From positions 434,001 to 498,000 of the forward strand of contig NZ_JAFEMB010000002.1 of assembly GCF_016892705.1 (NCBI RefSeq): a stretch of DNA of 64,000 nt. Reading direction: 5' to 3'. Below are positions 9,209 to 18,090 of this stretch, in pieces (within the stretch, counting starts at the first letter, position 1; every line of letters starts with the position of its first letter). Under the pieces are notes generated by a model. That model was given only the letters and a program-made list of their open reading frames with translations, ran no database searches and was not told where the DNA came from. Origin of the DNA: Microvirga pudoricolor. GTDB taxonomy: Bacteria > Pseudomonadota > Alphaproteobacteria > Rhizobiales > Beijerinckiaceae. The position numbers and the translations under genes are program-made.

Positions 9209-9760
9209 ATGACCCTCCCGCTCGCGAGCCCCGACGACGTCATCGCCTTCTGGCGCGAAGCGGGACCCGAGAAATGGTTCTCCAGGGACGAGACGTTCGA
9301 CCAAGCCTGCCGGGACGGCTTTCTGGTCACCTACGAGGCGGCCGCGCGAGGCGATCTCAACGAGTGGGAACTCTCGCCGGATGGCTCGCTTGCGCTCATT
9401 CTCCTGCTCGACCAGTTTCCGCGGAACATGTTCCGTGGGTCGCGCCAGACCTACAAGACCGACGCCGTCGCCCTGATGATCGCCGACCGAGCCATCGAAA
9501 AAGGATTCGACGAGCGTGTCGATTCCGCCTTCCGACGGTTTTTCTACCTTCCTTTCATGCATTCCGAGGAACTCCCCGATCAGGAGCGCTCCGTTGCCCT
9601 GAACGAGAAGCTCGGCGATCCCGATTCCGCGCATTGGGCCCGGCATCACCGCGATATCGTCGCGCGGTTCGGCCGCTTCCCGCACCGCAACGCTCTTCTC
9701 GGCCGCGAGACGACGGCGGAGGAGGAAGCGTTTCTGGCCGAGGACGATTTCAGGGGATGA
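9209..9760 (+). CDS. DUF924 family protein
   Basis: The 183-residue soluble helical protein shows the family motifs VIAFWREAGPEKWFSRDETFD, LILLLDQFPRNMFRG and FFYLPFMHSE; its C-terminus runs through GRFPHRNALLGR. The biochemical role is unknown. The ATG at 9209 has AGGAG 7 nt upstream, while the open frame further left has no good start. It lies opposite to, and converges on, ilvN (11-bp overlap), between ilvN and ilvC. Confidence 0.88.
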   Translation: MTLPLASPDDVIAFWREAGPEKWFSRDETFDQACRDGFLVTYEAAARGDLNEWELSPDGSLALILLLDQFPRNMFRGSRQTYKTDAVALMIADRAIEKGFDERVDSAFRRFFYLPFMHSEELPDQERSVALNEKLGDPDSAHWARHHRDIVARFGRFPHRNALLGRETTAEEEAFLAEDDFRG

Positions 9761-10298
9761 TTCCTTCGGCGCCGCGCGCCATGGCGGCGACCCCGGTGCG
9801 CGACACCTCCACGAGCCCGACCGCCGTCATGAGCTTGATGAAGCGCTCAACCTCTTCGGTCGTGCCCGTCAGCTCATAGACGAAGGACGTGAGCGTCGCG
9901 TCCAGGGTGCGGGCCCCAAAGGCCGCCGCAAGGCGCATGGCCTCGACCCGGTGGTCGCCCTTCCCCACGACCTTCACGAGGCACAGCTCGCGCTCCACCG
10001 CGTCACCTAGGAGCGTCAGGTCGGCCACGTAATGGACCGGCACGAGGCGGTCGAGCTGGCTCTTGATCTGCTCGATGATCGTGTCGGTTCCAGTGGTCAC
10101 GATGGTGATGCGGGAGACATGCGCCTCGTGCTCCGTTTCCGTCACCGTCAGACTCTCGATATTGTAGCCGCGGCCCGAGAACATGCCGGAGATGCGCGCC
10201 AGAACACCAGGCTCGTTGTCCACCACGATGGCGAGGGTGTGCCGGTTGACGGGTTCGACGCGGGTCGGATCGGGATAGTGTGTGCTCATCTGGCTCAT
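9750..10298 (-). CDS. ilvN: Acetolactate synthase small (regulatory) subunit
   Basis: It binds valine and activates IlvB. The 182 residues contain an N-terminal ACT domain (HTLAIVVDNEPGVLARISGMFSGRGYNIESLTV) and a C-terminal ALS_ss_C domain (RELCLVKVVG...). Residues NEPGVLARI form the effector-binding loop. The start MSQMSTHYP is plausible, with a second ATG 9 nt later. A GST gene and a DUF559 gene separate it from ilvB; the two are adjacent in most relatives. Confidence 0.96.
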   Translation of the reverse strand: MSQMSTHYPDPTRVEPVNRHTLAIVVDNEPGVLARISGMFSGRGYNIESLTVTETEHEAHVSRITIVTTGTDTIIEQIKSQLDRLVPVHYVADLTLLGDAVERELCLVKVVGKGDHRVEAMRLAAAFGARTLDATLTSFVYELTGTTEEVERFIKLMTAVGLVEVSRTGVAAMARGAEGIIP

Positions 10299-10330
10299 GG
10301 CTCGCGGTGACTCTCGGTTCGGGCGCAGCC

Positions 10331-11011
10331 TCAGGCGGCGCGGCGATGGATGGAAACAGGTTCTTCGTCGACCTCGTCCGCGTCCACGATCCAGCTCTCT
10401 TGAAGGGCGGCCTCGCGCCATTCCCGAAAGGCTGGAAGAGACAGGATCGCGTCCATGTAGGCCCGCGTCTGAGGGCTGACGTCGAAGGAGTAAGTATCGA
10501 GGCGCGTGACGAGAGGCGCATACATGGCATCCGCCGCCGTGAAGGACCCGAACAGGAACGGACCGCTTTCATCGGCAAGAGCGCGGGATTGGCGTACGAT
10601 CTCTTCGAAGCGTGCAACATCACGCGCGACCGCTCCGCCGCGATCCTTGCGGGCGAAGGACTTGCCGAGATTCATCGGGCAGGCATTGCGCAAGGCCGAG
10701 AACCCGGAATGCATCTCCGCCGCGACGGAGCGCGCCATGGCGCGGGCCTTCTTGCCCTCGGGCCAGACCGATATGCCGAAGTTCTCTCCGGCATAGTCCA
10801 TGATGGCGAGGGATTCCCAAACGGTCGCATCGCCGTCGATGAGGATCGGCACCTTTCCGGCCGGCGAGTGCTCCAGCACCTTCGCCCTGGTGTCAGGCAG
10901 ATCGAGGGGAATCAGGATCTCGTCGAAGGCGACATCGAACTGCTTCAACAGCAGCCACGGACGCAGCGACCAGGACGAGTATATCTTGTTGGCGATGACG
11001 AGGGTCGGCAT
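10331..11011 (-). CDS. Glutathione S-transferase family protein
   Basis: The 226 residues contain an N-terminal thioredoxin-like domain (NKIYSSWSLRPWLLLKQF; GKVPILID with the cis-Pro; ESLAIMDY, the GSH-binding Glu-Ser) and a C-terminal all-helical domain (GSFTAADAMYAPLVTRL). It probably acts in detoxification or thiol chemistry; the substrate is unknown. Its ATG immediately follows the DUF559 stop, suggesting co-transcription from ilvB through ilvN. Confidence 0.92.
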   Translation of the reverse strand: MPTLVIANKIYSSWSLRPWLLLKQFDVAFDEILIPLDLPDTRAKVLEHSPAGKVPILIDGDATVWESLAIMDYAGENFGISVWPEGKKARAMARSVAAEMHSGFSALRNACPMNLGKSFARKDRGGAVARDVARFEEIVRQSRALADESGPFLFGSFTAADAMYAPLVTRLDTYSFDVSPQTRAYMDAILSLPAFREWREAALQESWIVDADEVDEEPVSIHRRAA

Positions 11012-11419
11012 TTAGAGCACTCCCCCCTCTCCCGGATGGGAGAGGGGCCGGGGGTGAGGGAGAGAGGTCTCAGGAAAAGCCGCAGCTTCTCCGATCCTCA
11101 TCAGAACAGAATCCAGATCGTTCAACACATCGGAGTTTGTGAAGCGAACCACAACGAAACCTTGGCGTTCGATCTCCTCGGTACGCTTGGCATCGTATGC
11201 CTCAAACCAACCATGCTGCTTGCCATCGAGCTCGACAACGAGCTTCCGCTCGAAGCAGAGGAAATCGACCGTGTAATTTAGAACCGGCACCTGACGGCGA
11301 AATTTCAGGTTTCGGAAACGCCTACCGCGAAGAGCCTGCCACAGCACATCCTCGGCAGACGTCGCCGTCTGCCGCAAGATGCGTGCGAATTGGCGTGGCT
11401 CTTTAACCATCAGCGGCAT
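11012..11419 (-). CDS. DUF559 endonuclease-like protein
   Basis: The 135-residue protein has a Vsr/PD-(D/E)XK-type core: ARILRQTATSAEDVLWQALR, FRRQVPVLNYTVDFLCFERKLVVELDGKQH (active-site D...ELDGKQH) and GFVVVRFTNSDVL. The catalytic acid and Gln/Lys are present. Its last 17 residues (SLPHPRPLSHPGEGGVL) are encoded by a palindromic repeat rather than by a folded domain. A matching inverted repeat sits just before its start. Function is unproven. Such genes are often lone accessory nucleases. Confidence 0.85.
   Translation of the reverse strand: MPLMVKEPRQFARILRQTATSAEDVLWQALRGRRFRNLKFRRQVPVLNYTVDFLCFERKLVVELDGKQHGWFEAYDAKRTEEIERQGFVVVRFTNSDVLNDLDSVLMRIGEAAAFPETSLPHPRPLSHPGEGGVL
11024..11060. 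repeat. REP-like palindrome, copy 1
   Basis: Stem CCCCTCTCCC (11024-11033), loop GGAT, GGGAGAGGGG (11038-11047), then CCGGGGGTGAGGG. It lies within the 3' end of the DUF559 gene. It is inverted relative to copy 2. Confidence 0.85.
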
Positions 11420-11455
11420 CCCTCACCCCTGCCCCTCTCCCACATGGGAGAGGGG
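11420..11455. repeat. REP-like palindrome, copy 2
   Basis: CCCTCACCCCTG is followed by stem CCCCTCTCCC (11432-11441), loop ACAT, GGGAGAGGGG (11446-11455). It sits directly upstream of the DUF559 ATG and downstream of ilvB, in inverted orientation to copy 1. The two copies bracket the nuclease gene. Confidence 0.85.
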
Positions 11456-11467
11456 TAAGTTTCAGCA

Positions 11468-13240
11468 TCAAACCAGCATCTTGCCCTTCTCGTCGATCAC
11501 GGAGCCGATGTCGGTACCGGCTTCGCCGAGATAGTCGTTGAGCAGCATCTCGTTATGGGCCTTGCCCGAGGGGATCATCGGGAAGCAATTCTCGGTCTTG
11601 TCGACGATGCAGTCGAAGATCACCGGGCGGTCCGTGTTGATCATCTTGAGGATCGCCTCGTCGAGGTCGGCCGGGTTGTCGCAGCGGATGCCGACACCGC
11701 CGTAAGCCTCCGCCAGCTTCACGAAATCGGGTAGCGAGTCGGAGTAGCTGTGCGAGTAGCGCCCGCCGTGCAGCAGTTCCTGCCACTGGCGCACCATGCC
11801 CATATACTCGTTGTTGAGGATGAACACCTTGACCGGCAGGTTGTATTGCAGGGCGGTGGACATCTCCTGCAGCATCATCTGGATCGAGGCCTCGCCCGCG
11901 ATGTCGATGACGAGAGCGTTCGGGTGAGCAAGCTGCGCGCCGACAGCGGCGGGCAGGCCGTAGCCCATGGTGCCGTGGCCACCGGACGTCATCCAGCGGT
12001 TGGGCTCCTCGAACTTGAAGTACTGAGCCGCCCACATCTGATGCTGTCCGACTTCCGTCGTCACATAGACCTCTCGGTCCTTCGTCAGCTCGTAGAGACG
12101 CTGGATCGCATGCTGCGGCTTGATGGTCTCGTTCGAGTTCCGGTAGCCCAGGCAGTTGCGCTTGCGCCAACCTTCGATCTTCTCCCACCAGGCGGAGATG
12201 GCGGGCTTGTCGAGCTGCGGCGCGGTCTGGCGCCAGATGCGCACCATGTCCTCGAGGACGTGCGCGCAGTCGCCGATGATCGGGATATCGGCGCGCACGT
12301 TCTTGTTGATGGAGGACGGATCGATATCCACGTGGATGCGCTTGGAATAGGGCGAGAAGGCATCGAGGCGGCCCGTGATGCGGTCGTCGAAGCGCGCCCC
12401 GATGTTGATCATCACGTCGCATTCGTGCATCGCGAGGTTCGACTCGTAGGTGCCGTGCATGCCGACCATGCCGAGGAACTGCTTGTCCGAGGCCGGGAAG
12501 GCGCCAAGACCCATGAGGGTCGAGGTGACCGGGAACCCCGTGAGATGCGCCAACTCGCGCAACAGGGCTGCCGCATGCGGACCCGAATTGACGACGCCGC
12601 CGCCGGTATAGAAGACCGGACGCTTGGCGTTCGCCATCAGCTCGACGGCGGCGCGGATCTTGTCCATGTCGCCCTTGACGGTCGGACGGTAGGTCTTGTG
12701 CTGGTTGCTGGTGGGCCGGATATAGGTGCCCTGCTTGAACTGGATGTCCTTGGGCAGGTCGACCACGACCGGGCCGGGCCGCCCGTTGGAGGCCACGTAG
12801 AAGGCTTCGTGCAGGATGCGCGGCAGGTCCTCGATCGATTTGACGAGGTAGTTGTGCTTCGTGCAGTGGCGGGTGATGCCCACCGTGTCGCATTCCTGGA
12901 AGGCATCGGAGCCGATGAGGTGGGTGGGGACCTGTCCGGTGATGCAGACCAGCGGGATCGAGTCCATCATGGCATCCGCCAGGCCCGTGACGGCGTTGGT
13001 GGCGCCGGGACCGGAGGTCACCAGAACCACGCCGACCTTGCCGGACGAACGGGCGTAGCCCTCGGCGGCGTGAACGGCACCCTGCTCGTGGCGGACAAGG
13101 ACGTGGTTGATCTTATCCTGGTGGAAGATCGCGTCGTAGATCGGAAGCACGGCGCCGCCTGGATATCCAAAGATGTGCTCCACGCCCTGGTCCTGAAGGG
13201 CTCGGATCACCATTTCGGCTCCGGTCATCGTCTCGCTCAT
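11468..13240 (-). CDS. ilvB: Acetolactate synthase large subunit
   Basis: This ThDP/FAD/Mg enzyme condenses pyruvate with pyruvate or 2-ketobutyrate. The 590 residues carry the pyrimidine-binding domain (IFGYPGGAVLPIYDAIF; catalytic Glu in VRHEQGAVHAAEGYAR), a central FAD domain and the PP domain (GGHGTMGYGLPAAVGAQ). The Mg-binding GDG-type motif reads GEASIQ here, Glu replacing the usual Asp, and the distal ligand region LNNEYMGMVRQWQ is normal. It is transcribed behind an attenuator with leader peptide at 13302-13401. I cannot tell from sequence whether this is the only AHAS. Confidence 0.97.
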   Translation of the reverse strand: MSETMTGAEMVIRALQDQGVEHIFGYPGGAVLPIYDAIFHQDKINHVLVRHEQGAVHAAEGYARSSGKVGVVLVTSGPGATNAVTGLADAMMDSIPLVCITGQVPTHLIGSDAFQECDTVGITRHCTKHNYLVKSIEDLPRILHEAFYVASNGRPGPVVVDLPKDIQFKQGTYIRPTSNQHKTYRPTVKGDMDKIRAAVELMANAKRPVFYTGGGVVNSGPHAAALLRELAHLTGFPVTSTLMGLGAFPASDKQFLGMVGMHGTYESNLAMHECDVMINIGARFDDRITGRLDAFSPYSKRIHVDIDPSSINKNVRADIPIIGDCAHVLEDMVRIWRQTAPQLDKPAISAWWEKIEGWRKRNCLGYRNSNETIKPQHAIQRLYELTKDREVYVTTEVGQHQMWAAQYFKFEEPNRWMTSGGHGTMGYGLPAAVGAQLAHPNALVIDIAGEASIQMMLQEMSTALQYNLPVKVFILNNEYMGMVRQWQELLHGGRYSHSYSDSLPDFVKLAEAYGGVGIRCDNPADLDEAILKMINTDRPVIFDCIVDKTENCFPMIPSGKAHNEMLLNDYLGEAGTDIGSVIDEKGKMLV

Positions 13241-13301
13241 GTCGTCCCTCCGTGGGGTCTGTCGTTTCGTTTGTCAGGGCATCGGGTAGAATTTAGGCAA
13301 T

Positions 13302-13324
13302 AAAAAAGGCCCCTGTGGGGGCCT
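13302..13324 (-). terminator. ilvB attenuator (intrinsic terminator)
   Basis: On the minus strand GGCCCC-CACA-GGGGCC is followed by six U residues (13302-13307), 61 bp before the ilvB start. It is positioned after the leader peptide and its alternative stems, as expected for an attenuator. Confidence 0.9.
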
Positions 13325-13326
13325 GT

Positions 13327-13374
13327 GCGCCATCGCCGGACCTGTGGGTGTCAGACCCACTCCGTCGATGGCGC
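13327..13374 (-). promoter_or_regulatory. Leader RNA stem-loops of the ilvB attenuator
   Basis: GCGCCATCG pairs perfectly with CGATGGCGC (13366-13374 with 13327-13335), a 9-bp stem enclosing a second stem GTGGGT/ACCCAC (13344-13349 with 13355-13360). The outer stem covers the end of the leader peptide. Ribosome position would decide whether it forms. The distal arm lies 3 nt before the terminator stem. Confidence 0.8.
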
Positions 13375-13401
13375 TCGTACTACGAGAATAAGCGTGCGCA
13401 T
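13351..13401 (-). CDS. Branched-chain leader peptide of ilvB
   Basis: The 16-codon peptide MRTLILVVRAPSTEWV has the run Leu-Ile-Leu-Val-Val, all branched-chain codons, and ends in TGA inside the leader stem-loop. This is the classical ilv leader arrangement. A weak GAGAG ribosome site lies upstream. Charged Leu/Ile/Val tRNA levels are expected to set transcription through 13302. Confidence 0.88.
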   Translation of the reverse strand: MRTLILVVRAPSTEWV

Positions 13402-13432
13402 TTGTGCAGCTCTCAGTTCTAAAGTTGCGGGG

Positions 13433-13461
13433 ACGCTATCCGATCCGTTTTATTCGGTCAA
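13433..13461 (-). promoter_or_regulatory. Possible ilvB promoter
   Basis: TTGACC (complement of 13456-13461) is followed after 17 bp by TAGCGT (complement of 13433-13438), about 30 bp before the leader ATG. The -35 box is good and the -10 box is poor. Confidence 0.35.
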
Positions 13462-13529
13462 GCGGGAACAAGCTTGGCGGCGTCCTGTCATTCTCTTATG
13501 CTTTCGTCCGATACTTGATCGATCTTGTC

Positions 13530-14357
13530 ATGGCAGACCCCGTTTCACCGCCTGTCGCCCCCTCCAAAGGTCCGAAAATCACAGCCCGCGCCCTGATGAT
13601 CGGGGACCGGCTCGACGTGGCAGGGCTTGAGCGCAGCGATGTGCTCTCCACCTCTCCCCTCGCCTTCCGGGCCGGTAGCGAAGGTTTCGTGGCCCTGTTC
13701 CGCTTCGGGGTCGTGGTGCTGGTTGGCCTTTCGCCTCTCGAGGAAGATGAGGTTATTCGCGGTCTGCGTCAGCGGACCAGCGGGGAATTTGCCCGGCACG
13801 AGGAGGAGACCGCGATCATCGAGATCTCCCCTGACCGGGAGGACCAGATTCCGCCCGGCGGGCCGATCTACCTGAAGGAGCTTTCGACGGAGCGCCTGAT
13901 CGTCATCGCGGATGCCCTCTCCAAAAGTGCCGCCCTCGCCCGCGACGAGCACGAGGCGGCCGCCTTCTTCGACGTGGTGGACCCGTTCGCACGGCATCTG
14001 GCCGAGAAGGGCCGCCGCCCCGGCAACCGGCGCGAGATCCTGAAACACGTGGGCAACGCCCTCCTGGTCCGCCAGCGCATCTCAGGCCGGGTCGCCGTCG
14101 AGGAAAAGCCCGATGTGCTCTGGGACCGGCCGGACCTGGAGCGGCTCTATGCCCGGCTTGAGGACGAGTACGAGCTGAAGGAGCGCGCCGTCTCTCTGCA
14201 CCGCAAGCTCGATGTGATCGGCGACACCGCGCAGGCGCTGACGGACTTGATCGATACGGAACGATCGCTACGGCTCGAACTGATCATCGTCCTCCTGATC
14301 GTCTTCGAGATCTTCATCACCTTTTACCAGATGTTCACCGGCGGCTCAGGGCATTGA
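13530..14357 (+). CDS. RMD1/DUF155 family membrane-anchored protein
   Basis: The 275-residue protein has a soluble DUF155 body ([10 protein letters not shown]...[44 protein letters not shown]) and a single C-terminal membrane helix ([21 protein letters not shown]). The family includes yeast Rmd1/Sif2 and human RMND1; the bacterial role is unknown. The ATG is chosen by homology-like start MADPV; no strong SD is visible. It is divergent from the ilvB leader and converges on miaA with 23 bp overlap. Confidence 0.82.
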   Translation: MADPVSPPVAPSKGPKITARALMIGDRLDVAGLERSDVLSTSPLAFRAGSEGFVALFRFGVVVLVGLSPLEEDEVIRGLRQRTSGEFARHEEETAIIEISPDREDQIPPGGPIYLKELSTERLIVIADALSKSAALARDEHEAAAFFDVVDPFARHLAEKGRRPGNRREILKHVGNALLVRQRISGRVAVEEKPDVLWDRPDLERLYARLEDEYELKERAVSLHRKLDVIGDTAQALTDLIDTERSLRLELIIVLLIVFEIFITFYQMFTGGSGH

Positions 14358-15264
14358 GGGCCGTCATGGCGGCCTCGTAGCCCCCCTCCGGCGGCGCCCA
14401 GGTCCAGTCCGGCATCTGATGGCGAAACCACGTGAACTGGCGCTTGGCATAGCGTCGGGTGTCCGCCTGGCCCTTCACGATGGCCTCGTCCAGGCTCGTC
14501 TCTCCCCGCAGATGGGCCAGCAGCCCCGGCACGCCGTGGGCGCGCATGGCCGGCAGCATCGGGTCGAGGCCGCGTTCGCCTAAGGCCCTCACCTCGTCGA
14601 GGGCGCCCTGCGTCATCATGGAGAGGAAGCGGCGGTCGATTCTCCGGCGCAGTTCCTCCCGATCCGGCTCCAGGAAGAGCTTCACCACCGGGATGCCGGC
14701 CAGCAGGCCGGGCCGGCGGGCGTTATGGAACGAGACCAGCGGCCGTCCGGTCGCGGCGAGAACCTCCAGGGCGCGCTGGACGCGCAGCCTATCCGAGGGC
14801 CGCAGGGTGGCGGCGGTCGCGGGGTCCCGCTCCGCCAGCAGGCGGTGCAGGCCGGGCGTTTCCACGCCCTCGCTCTCCCGCCGCACGGCCTCGCGCACGT
14901 CGTCCGGGACCGGAGGCATCTCGGACAGCCCGTCGGTGAGGGCCTTGAAATAAAGCCCCGTGCCGCCGACGAAGATCGGAAGCCGGCCCGGTTCCTGCTC
15001 CAGAACGCGCGCCGCATCGTCCACGTAGCGTCCCACGGAAAAGTTCACGGCGGCATCCACATGGCCGTAGAGGCGATGGGGCGCGGCGGCCTCGTCCTCG
15101 GACCCGGGCCGGGCCGTGATGACCCGCAGGTCGCGATAGACCTGCATGGAATCGGCGTTCACCACGACTCCACCCAGGCTTTGCGCCAATTTGATTCCCA
15201 GGGCCGACTTGCCTGAAGCGGTCGGCCCTGCAATGAGGACTGCGCCGATCCGCCGATCCCTCAA
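14335..15264 (-). CDS. miaA: tRNA dimethylallyltransferase
   Basis: It transfers a dimethylallyl group to A37 of tRNAs reading UNN codons. The 309 residues have the P-loop [10 protein letters not shown] near 13-22 and [11 protein letters not shown] with catalytic Asp. [16 protein letters not shown] follows, then the C-terminal [15 protein letters not shown]-binding stretch. The start is a TTG with GGAGG 7 nt upstream, a strong ribosome site that favours it. It is divergent from serB, with only 15 bp between starts. Confidence 0.95.
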   Translation of the reverse strand: MRDRRIGAVLIAGPTASGKSALGIKLAQSLGGVVVNADSMQVYRDLRVITARPGSEDEAAAPHRLYGHVDAAVNFSVGRYVDDAARVLEQEPGRLPIFVGGTGLYFKALTDGLSEMPPVPDDVREAVRRESEGVETPGLHRLLAERDPATAATLRPSDRLRVQRALEVLAATGRPLVSFHNARRPGLLAGIPVVKLFLEPDREELRRRIDRRFLSMMTQGALDEVRALGERGLDPMLPAMRAHGVPGLLAHLRGETSLDEAIVKGQADTRRYAKRQFTWFRHQMPDWTWAPPEGGYEAAMTALNALSRR

Positions 15265-15279
15265 GCCCAGGCCTCCAAG

Positions 15280-16209
15280 ATGATCCTCACGATGACCTCT
15301 CCGATGGTGTCTTCACAGGATTTCGTCGCGACGCTCGTCGCGGGGCCTTTCGACCAGGGCCTGACCGACGCCCTTCTGGTCGAGGCAGCCGTGGCGCTGG
15401 GACATGAGACCGAAAGGCAGGTCCTGGCAAGCGGAATCGCCGCCGACCTCGTGGTGCGCGGCGCGTCCGACGGCGGCGCCATCGAGCGCCGGGTGCGGGA
15501 CGTGCTGGCCGACCGGCCCGTGGACGTCATCGTCCAGCCCCTCGCGCATCGCCGCAAGCGCCTGTTCCTGGCCGACATGGACTCCACCATGATCGCACAG
15601 GAGTGCATCGACGAGCTGGCGGATTACGTGGGCCTCAAGACGGAGGTGTCCGAGATCACCGAACGGGCGATGCGCGGCGAGATCGCCTTCGAGCCGGCGC
15701 TTCGCGAGCGCGTGGCGCTCCTGGAAAACCTGCCCGTCGGGGTCGTGGACGAGATTATCGCCGAGCGCATCACGCTGACGCCCGGCGGCCCGGAATTGGT
15801 GCGAACCATGCGCCGGAACGGGGCCTATACCTGCCTGGTGTCTGGCGGGTTCACGATCTTCACGGGACCGATCTCAGCCAAGATCGGCTTTCACGAACAC
15901 CGCTCGAACGTTCTCAACCTCGATGGCGAGGCCTTGGCCGGCACCGTCACCGAGCCGATCCTCGGCCGCGAGGCCAAGCTCGCCACCCTCGTCGAGCTCC
16001 GCGAACGCCTGGGCCTCGCAAGCCACGACACCATGGCGGTCGGAGACGGCGCCAACGACCTCGCCATGCTGGAGGAAGCCGGCCTCGGCGTCGCCTTCCA
16101 TGCCAAGCCCGCCGTTTCGGCAGCTGCCCATGCCCGCGTGGATCATGGGGACCTGACGGCGTTGCTGTACTGTCAGGGCTACGACGCTGGCACCATCGCG
16201 CGGGACTAG
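15280..16209 (+). CDS. serB: Phosphoserine phosphatase
   Basis: It is the last step of serine synthesis. The 309 residues comprise an N-terminal ACT-like domain ([15 protein letters not shown]) and a HAD domain with nucleophile motif [10 protein letters not shown] near residues 97-106. [11 protein letters not shown] is motif II, and the C-terminal motif [11 protein letters not shown] binds Mg. An ATG at 15292 is an alternative start. A terminator follows at 16239. Confidence 0.95.
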   Translation: MILTMTSPMVSSQDFVATLVAGPFDQGLTDALLVEAAVALGHETERQVLASGIAADLVVRGASDGGAIERRVRDVLADRPVDVIVQPLAHRRKRLFLADMDSTMIAQECIDELADYVGLKTEVSEITERAMRGEIAFEPALRERVALLENLPVGVVDEIIAERITLTPGGPELVRTMRRNGAYTCLVSGGFTIFTGPISAKIGFHEHRSNVLNLDGEALAGTVTEPILGREAKLATLVELRERLGLASHDTMAVGDGANDLAMLEEAGLGVAFHAKPAVSAAAHARVDHGDLTALLYCQGYDAGTIARD

Positions 16210-16238
16210 CGGGCGACTGGCGCCGTACCGAACAAATG

Positions 16239-16267
16239 AAAAGGCGGCCCCGAAAGGCCGCCTTTTT
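16239..16267. terminator. Terminator between serB and the Do protease
   Basis: Stem AAGGCGGCC (16241-16249), loop CCGAAA, GGCCGCCTT (16256-16264), with TTTTT on the plus strand and AAAA on the other side. It serves the two convergent genes. Confidence 0.92.
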
Positions 16268-16285
16268 GATGTCCGATTGCGGGAT

Positions 16286-17797
16286 CTACTCGATCGAGAC
16301 GGCCACGAAGCGAACCTCGCCCTGCGCGTTCGACACCAGGAGGAGCGCCGACTTCCGGCCTTCTCCCTTGAGCGTATCGATGCGCTTGGTCACGTCGGCG
16401 GGGTTGCTGACCGGCTCCTGGCCGACCTCGACGATCACCTCACCGGCCTGGATGCGCTTGTCGGCCGCGTTCGAGTTGGGATCGACGCGGGTGACCACCA
16501 CGCCCTTCAGGTCGTCCTTCAGGCTGTAGCGCTTGCGCAGCTCGTCGTTCATGCCGGACAGGCTCAGACCGAGAGCTTGACGGGTCGCGGTCGGCGTTTC
16601 CGTGGAGGGCTGCTGCAGGCTGGCTTGCTTCTCGCCATCCTCCAGGCGTCCGAGGGTCACCTTCTTGGTCTCCTCCTTGCCCTTACGCATGATCTGAACG
16701 TCCACCTGCTTGCCTACGGGGGTCGAGGAGACGATGCGCGGGAGGTCGCGGGAATCCTTGACCTCCTTGCCGTCGAACCGGACGATCACGTCGCCGATCT
16801 CGAGGCCCGCCGGACGGGCCGGACCCTTGTCGTCGATCCCGGCGATCAGCGCGCCGCGCGGCGTGCCGAGGCTGAGGGCCTCCGCCGTGGCGTCGTCCAC
16901 GTTCTGGATGCGCACGCCGAGCCAGCCGCGGCGGGTCTCGCCGAACTCGCGCAGCTGGTCGATCACGGGCACGGCCGTGGAGGCCGGAACCGCGAAACCG
17001 ATGCCCACCGAGCCGCCCGTGGGCGACAGGATGGCCGTGTTGATGCCGATGACCTCGCCGTTCATGTTGAACAGCGGACCGCCCGAGTTGCCCTTGTTGA
17101 TGGACGCGTCGGTCTGGATGTAGTTGTCGTAGGGGCCGGACTCGATATTACGTCCCCGGGCCGACACGATGCCGGCGGTCACCGAGCCGCCAAGGCCGAA
17201 CGGGTTGCCGATGGCCATGACCCAGTCACCGGGTCGGATGTTTTCGGAATCGCCGAATTTCACGGACTTGAGGGGCTTGTCGGGCTTCACGCGCAGAACC
17301 GCGAGATCGACCTTCGAATCCTTGCCCACCACCTCTGCCTTCAGGCGCGAGCCGTCGGAGAAGATCACGCTGATGTCGTTCGCGTCGCCGATCACGTGGT
17401 TATTGGTGATCACGATGCCCGACGGATCGACCACGAAGCCGGATCCCAGCGAGTTGGAGCGGCGCTGCTGCTGCGGCCGCGAAGGGGCGTTCTCACCCCC
17501 ACCCTGGCCGCGCCGGTTGAAGAACTCCTCGAAAAGATCCTCGAAGGGCGTTCCCGGAGGCAGCTGCGGGAGGGTGCGGTTGCGGGCCTCGACGGTGGTC
17601 GAGGCCGAGATGTTGACGACCGCGCCCGTCACCTCGGCGGCGAGGTCGGCGAAGGATTCCGGGGCCGATCGGGCCTGGACGGTGACCGGCATCGCGGTGG
17701 CGACGACGGCGAAGGCGGCGAAGACGGAGGCCGCCAGACGGCGCTGCGGGCGCTTGATCGGGGCCGCTTGTGCCAGGGCGGGCATGTCATGGCTCAT
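16286..17797 (-). CDS. Do-type periplasmic serine protease (DegP/DegQ/MucD-like)
   Basis: The 503-residue protein has an N-terminal signal/anchor (ASVFAAFAVVATAMPVTVQA) and a trypsin-like domain whose triad is His in TNNHVIGD, Asp in SKVDLAVL and Ser in NKGNSGGPLF. Two PDZ domains follow (RGWLGVRIQNVD; LKGVVVTRVDPNSNAADKRI). It degrades misfolded envelope proteins. The ATG at 17797 has GGAGAGG 7 nt upstream; an in-frame ATG 20 codons earlier does not. It lies downstream of hflK-hflC-DUF2065, a conserved alphaproteobacterial order. Confidence 0.95.
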   Translation of the reverse strand: MSHDMPALAQAAPIKRPQRRLAASVFAAFAVVATAMPVTVQARSAPESFADLAAEVTGAVVNISASTTVEARNRTLPQLPPGTPFEDLFEEFFNRRGQGGGENAPSRPQQQRRSNSLGSGFVVDPSGIVITNNHVIGDANDISVIFSDGSRLKAEVVGKDSKVDLAVLRVKPDKPLKSVKFGDSENIRPGDWVMAIGNPFGLGGSVTAGIVSARGRNIESGPYDNYIQTDASINKGNSGGPLFNMNGEVIGINTAILSPTGGSVGIGFAVPASTAVPVIDQLREFGETRRGWLGVRIQNVDDATAEALSLGTPRGALIAGIDDKGPARPAGLEIGDVIVRFDGKEVKDSRDLPRIVSSTPVGKQVDVQIMRKGKEETKKVTLGRLEDGEKQASLQQPSTETPTATRQALGLSLSGMNDELRKRYSLKDDLKGVVVTRVDPNSNAADKRIQAGEVIVEVGQEPVSNPADVTKRIDTLKGEGRKSALLLVSNAQGEVRFVAVSIE

Positions 17798-17887
17798 GGA
17801 TGAACCTCTCCAGGGAAAACTTGAACTCTTAGATTGGCTGTCTGCCTTGTGATTCAAGCGCAGATTAAGGCCAAAGCGCGACCGTTC

Positions 17888-18079
17888 TCAGCCGAATTGC
17901 CGAACGGCCCACACGATCGCGACACCGACCAGGGCCGAGATGATTCCCACGATCCTCATCCGGTCGCTCGGGCTGTGGGCCGCCTCATACATGGCCCGAC
18001 GCATGCCGTCGGGGAAGGCCGCAAACAAAATGCCCTCGACCGCGAGAGCGAGGCCGAGGGCTGCAATCAAATCGAGCAT
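17888..18079 (-). CDS. DUF2065 (YjeT-like) small membrane protein
   Basis: The 63 residues form two membrane helices (LIAALGLALAVEGILFAAF; VGIISALVGVAIVWAV) linked by a basic loop, typical of DUF2065. It is 11 bp after hflC and in the same operon. Its role is unknown but it is consistently linked to HflKC. Confidence 0.9.
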   Translation of the reverse strand: MLDLIAALGLALAVEGILFAAFPDGMRRAMYEAAHSPSDRMRIVGIISALVGVAIVWAVRQFG

Positions 18080-18090
18080 CCGTGTCAGAC

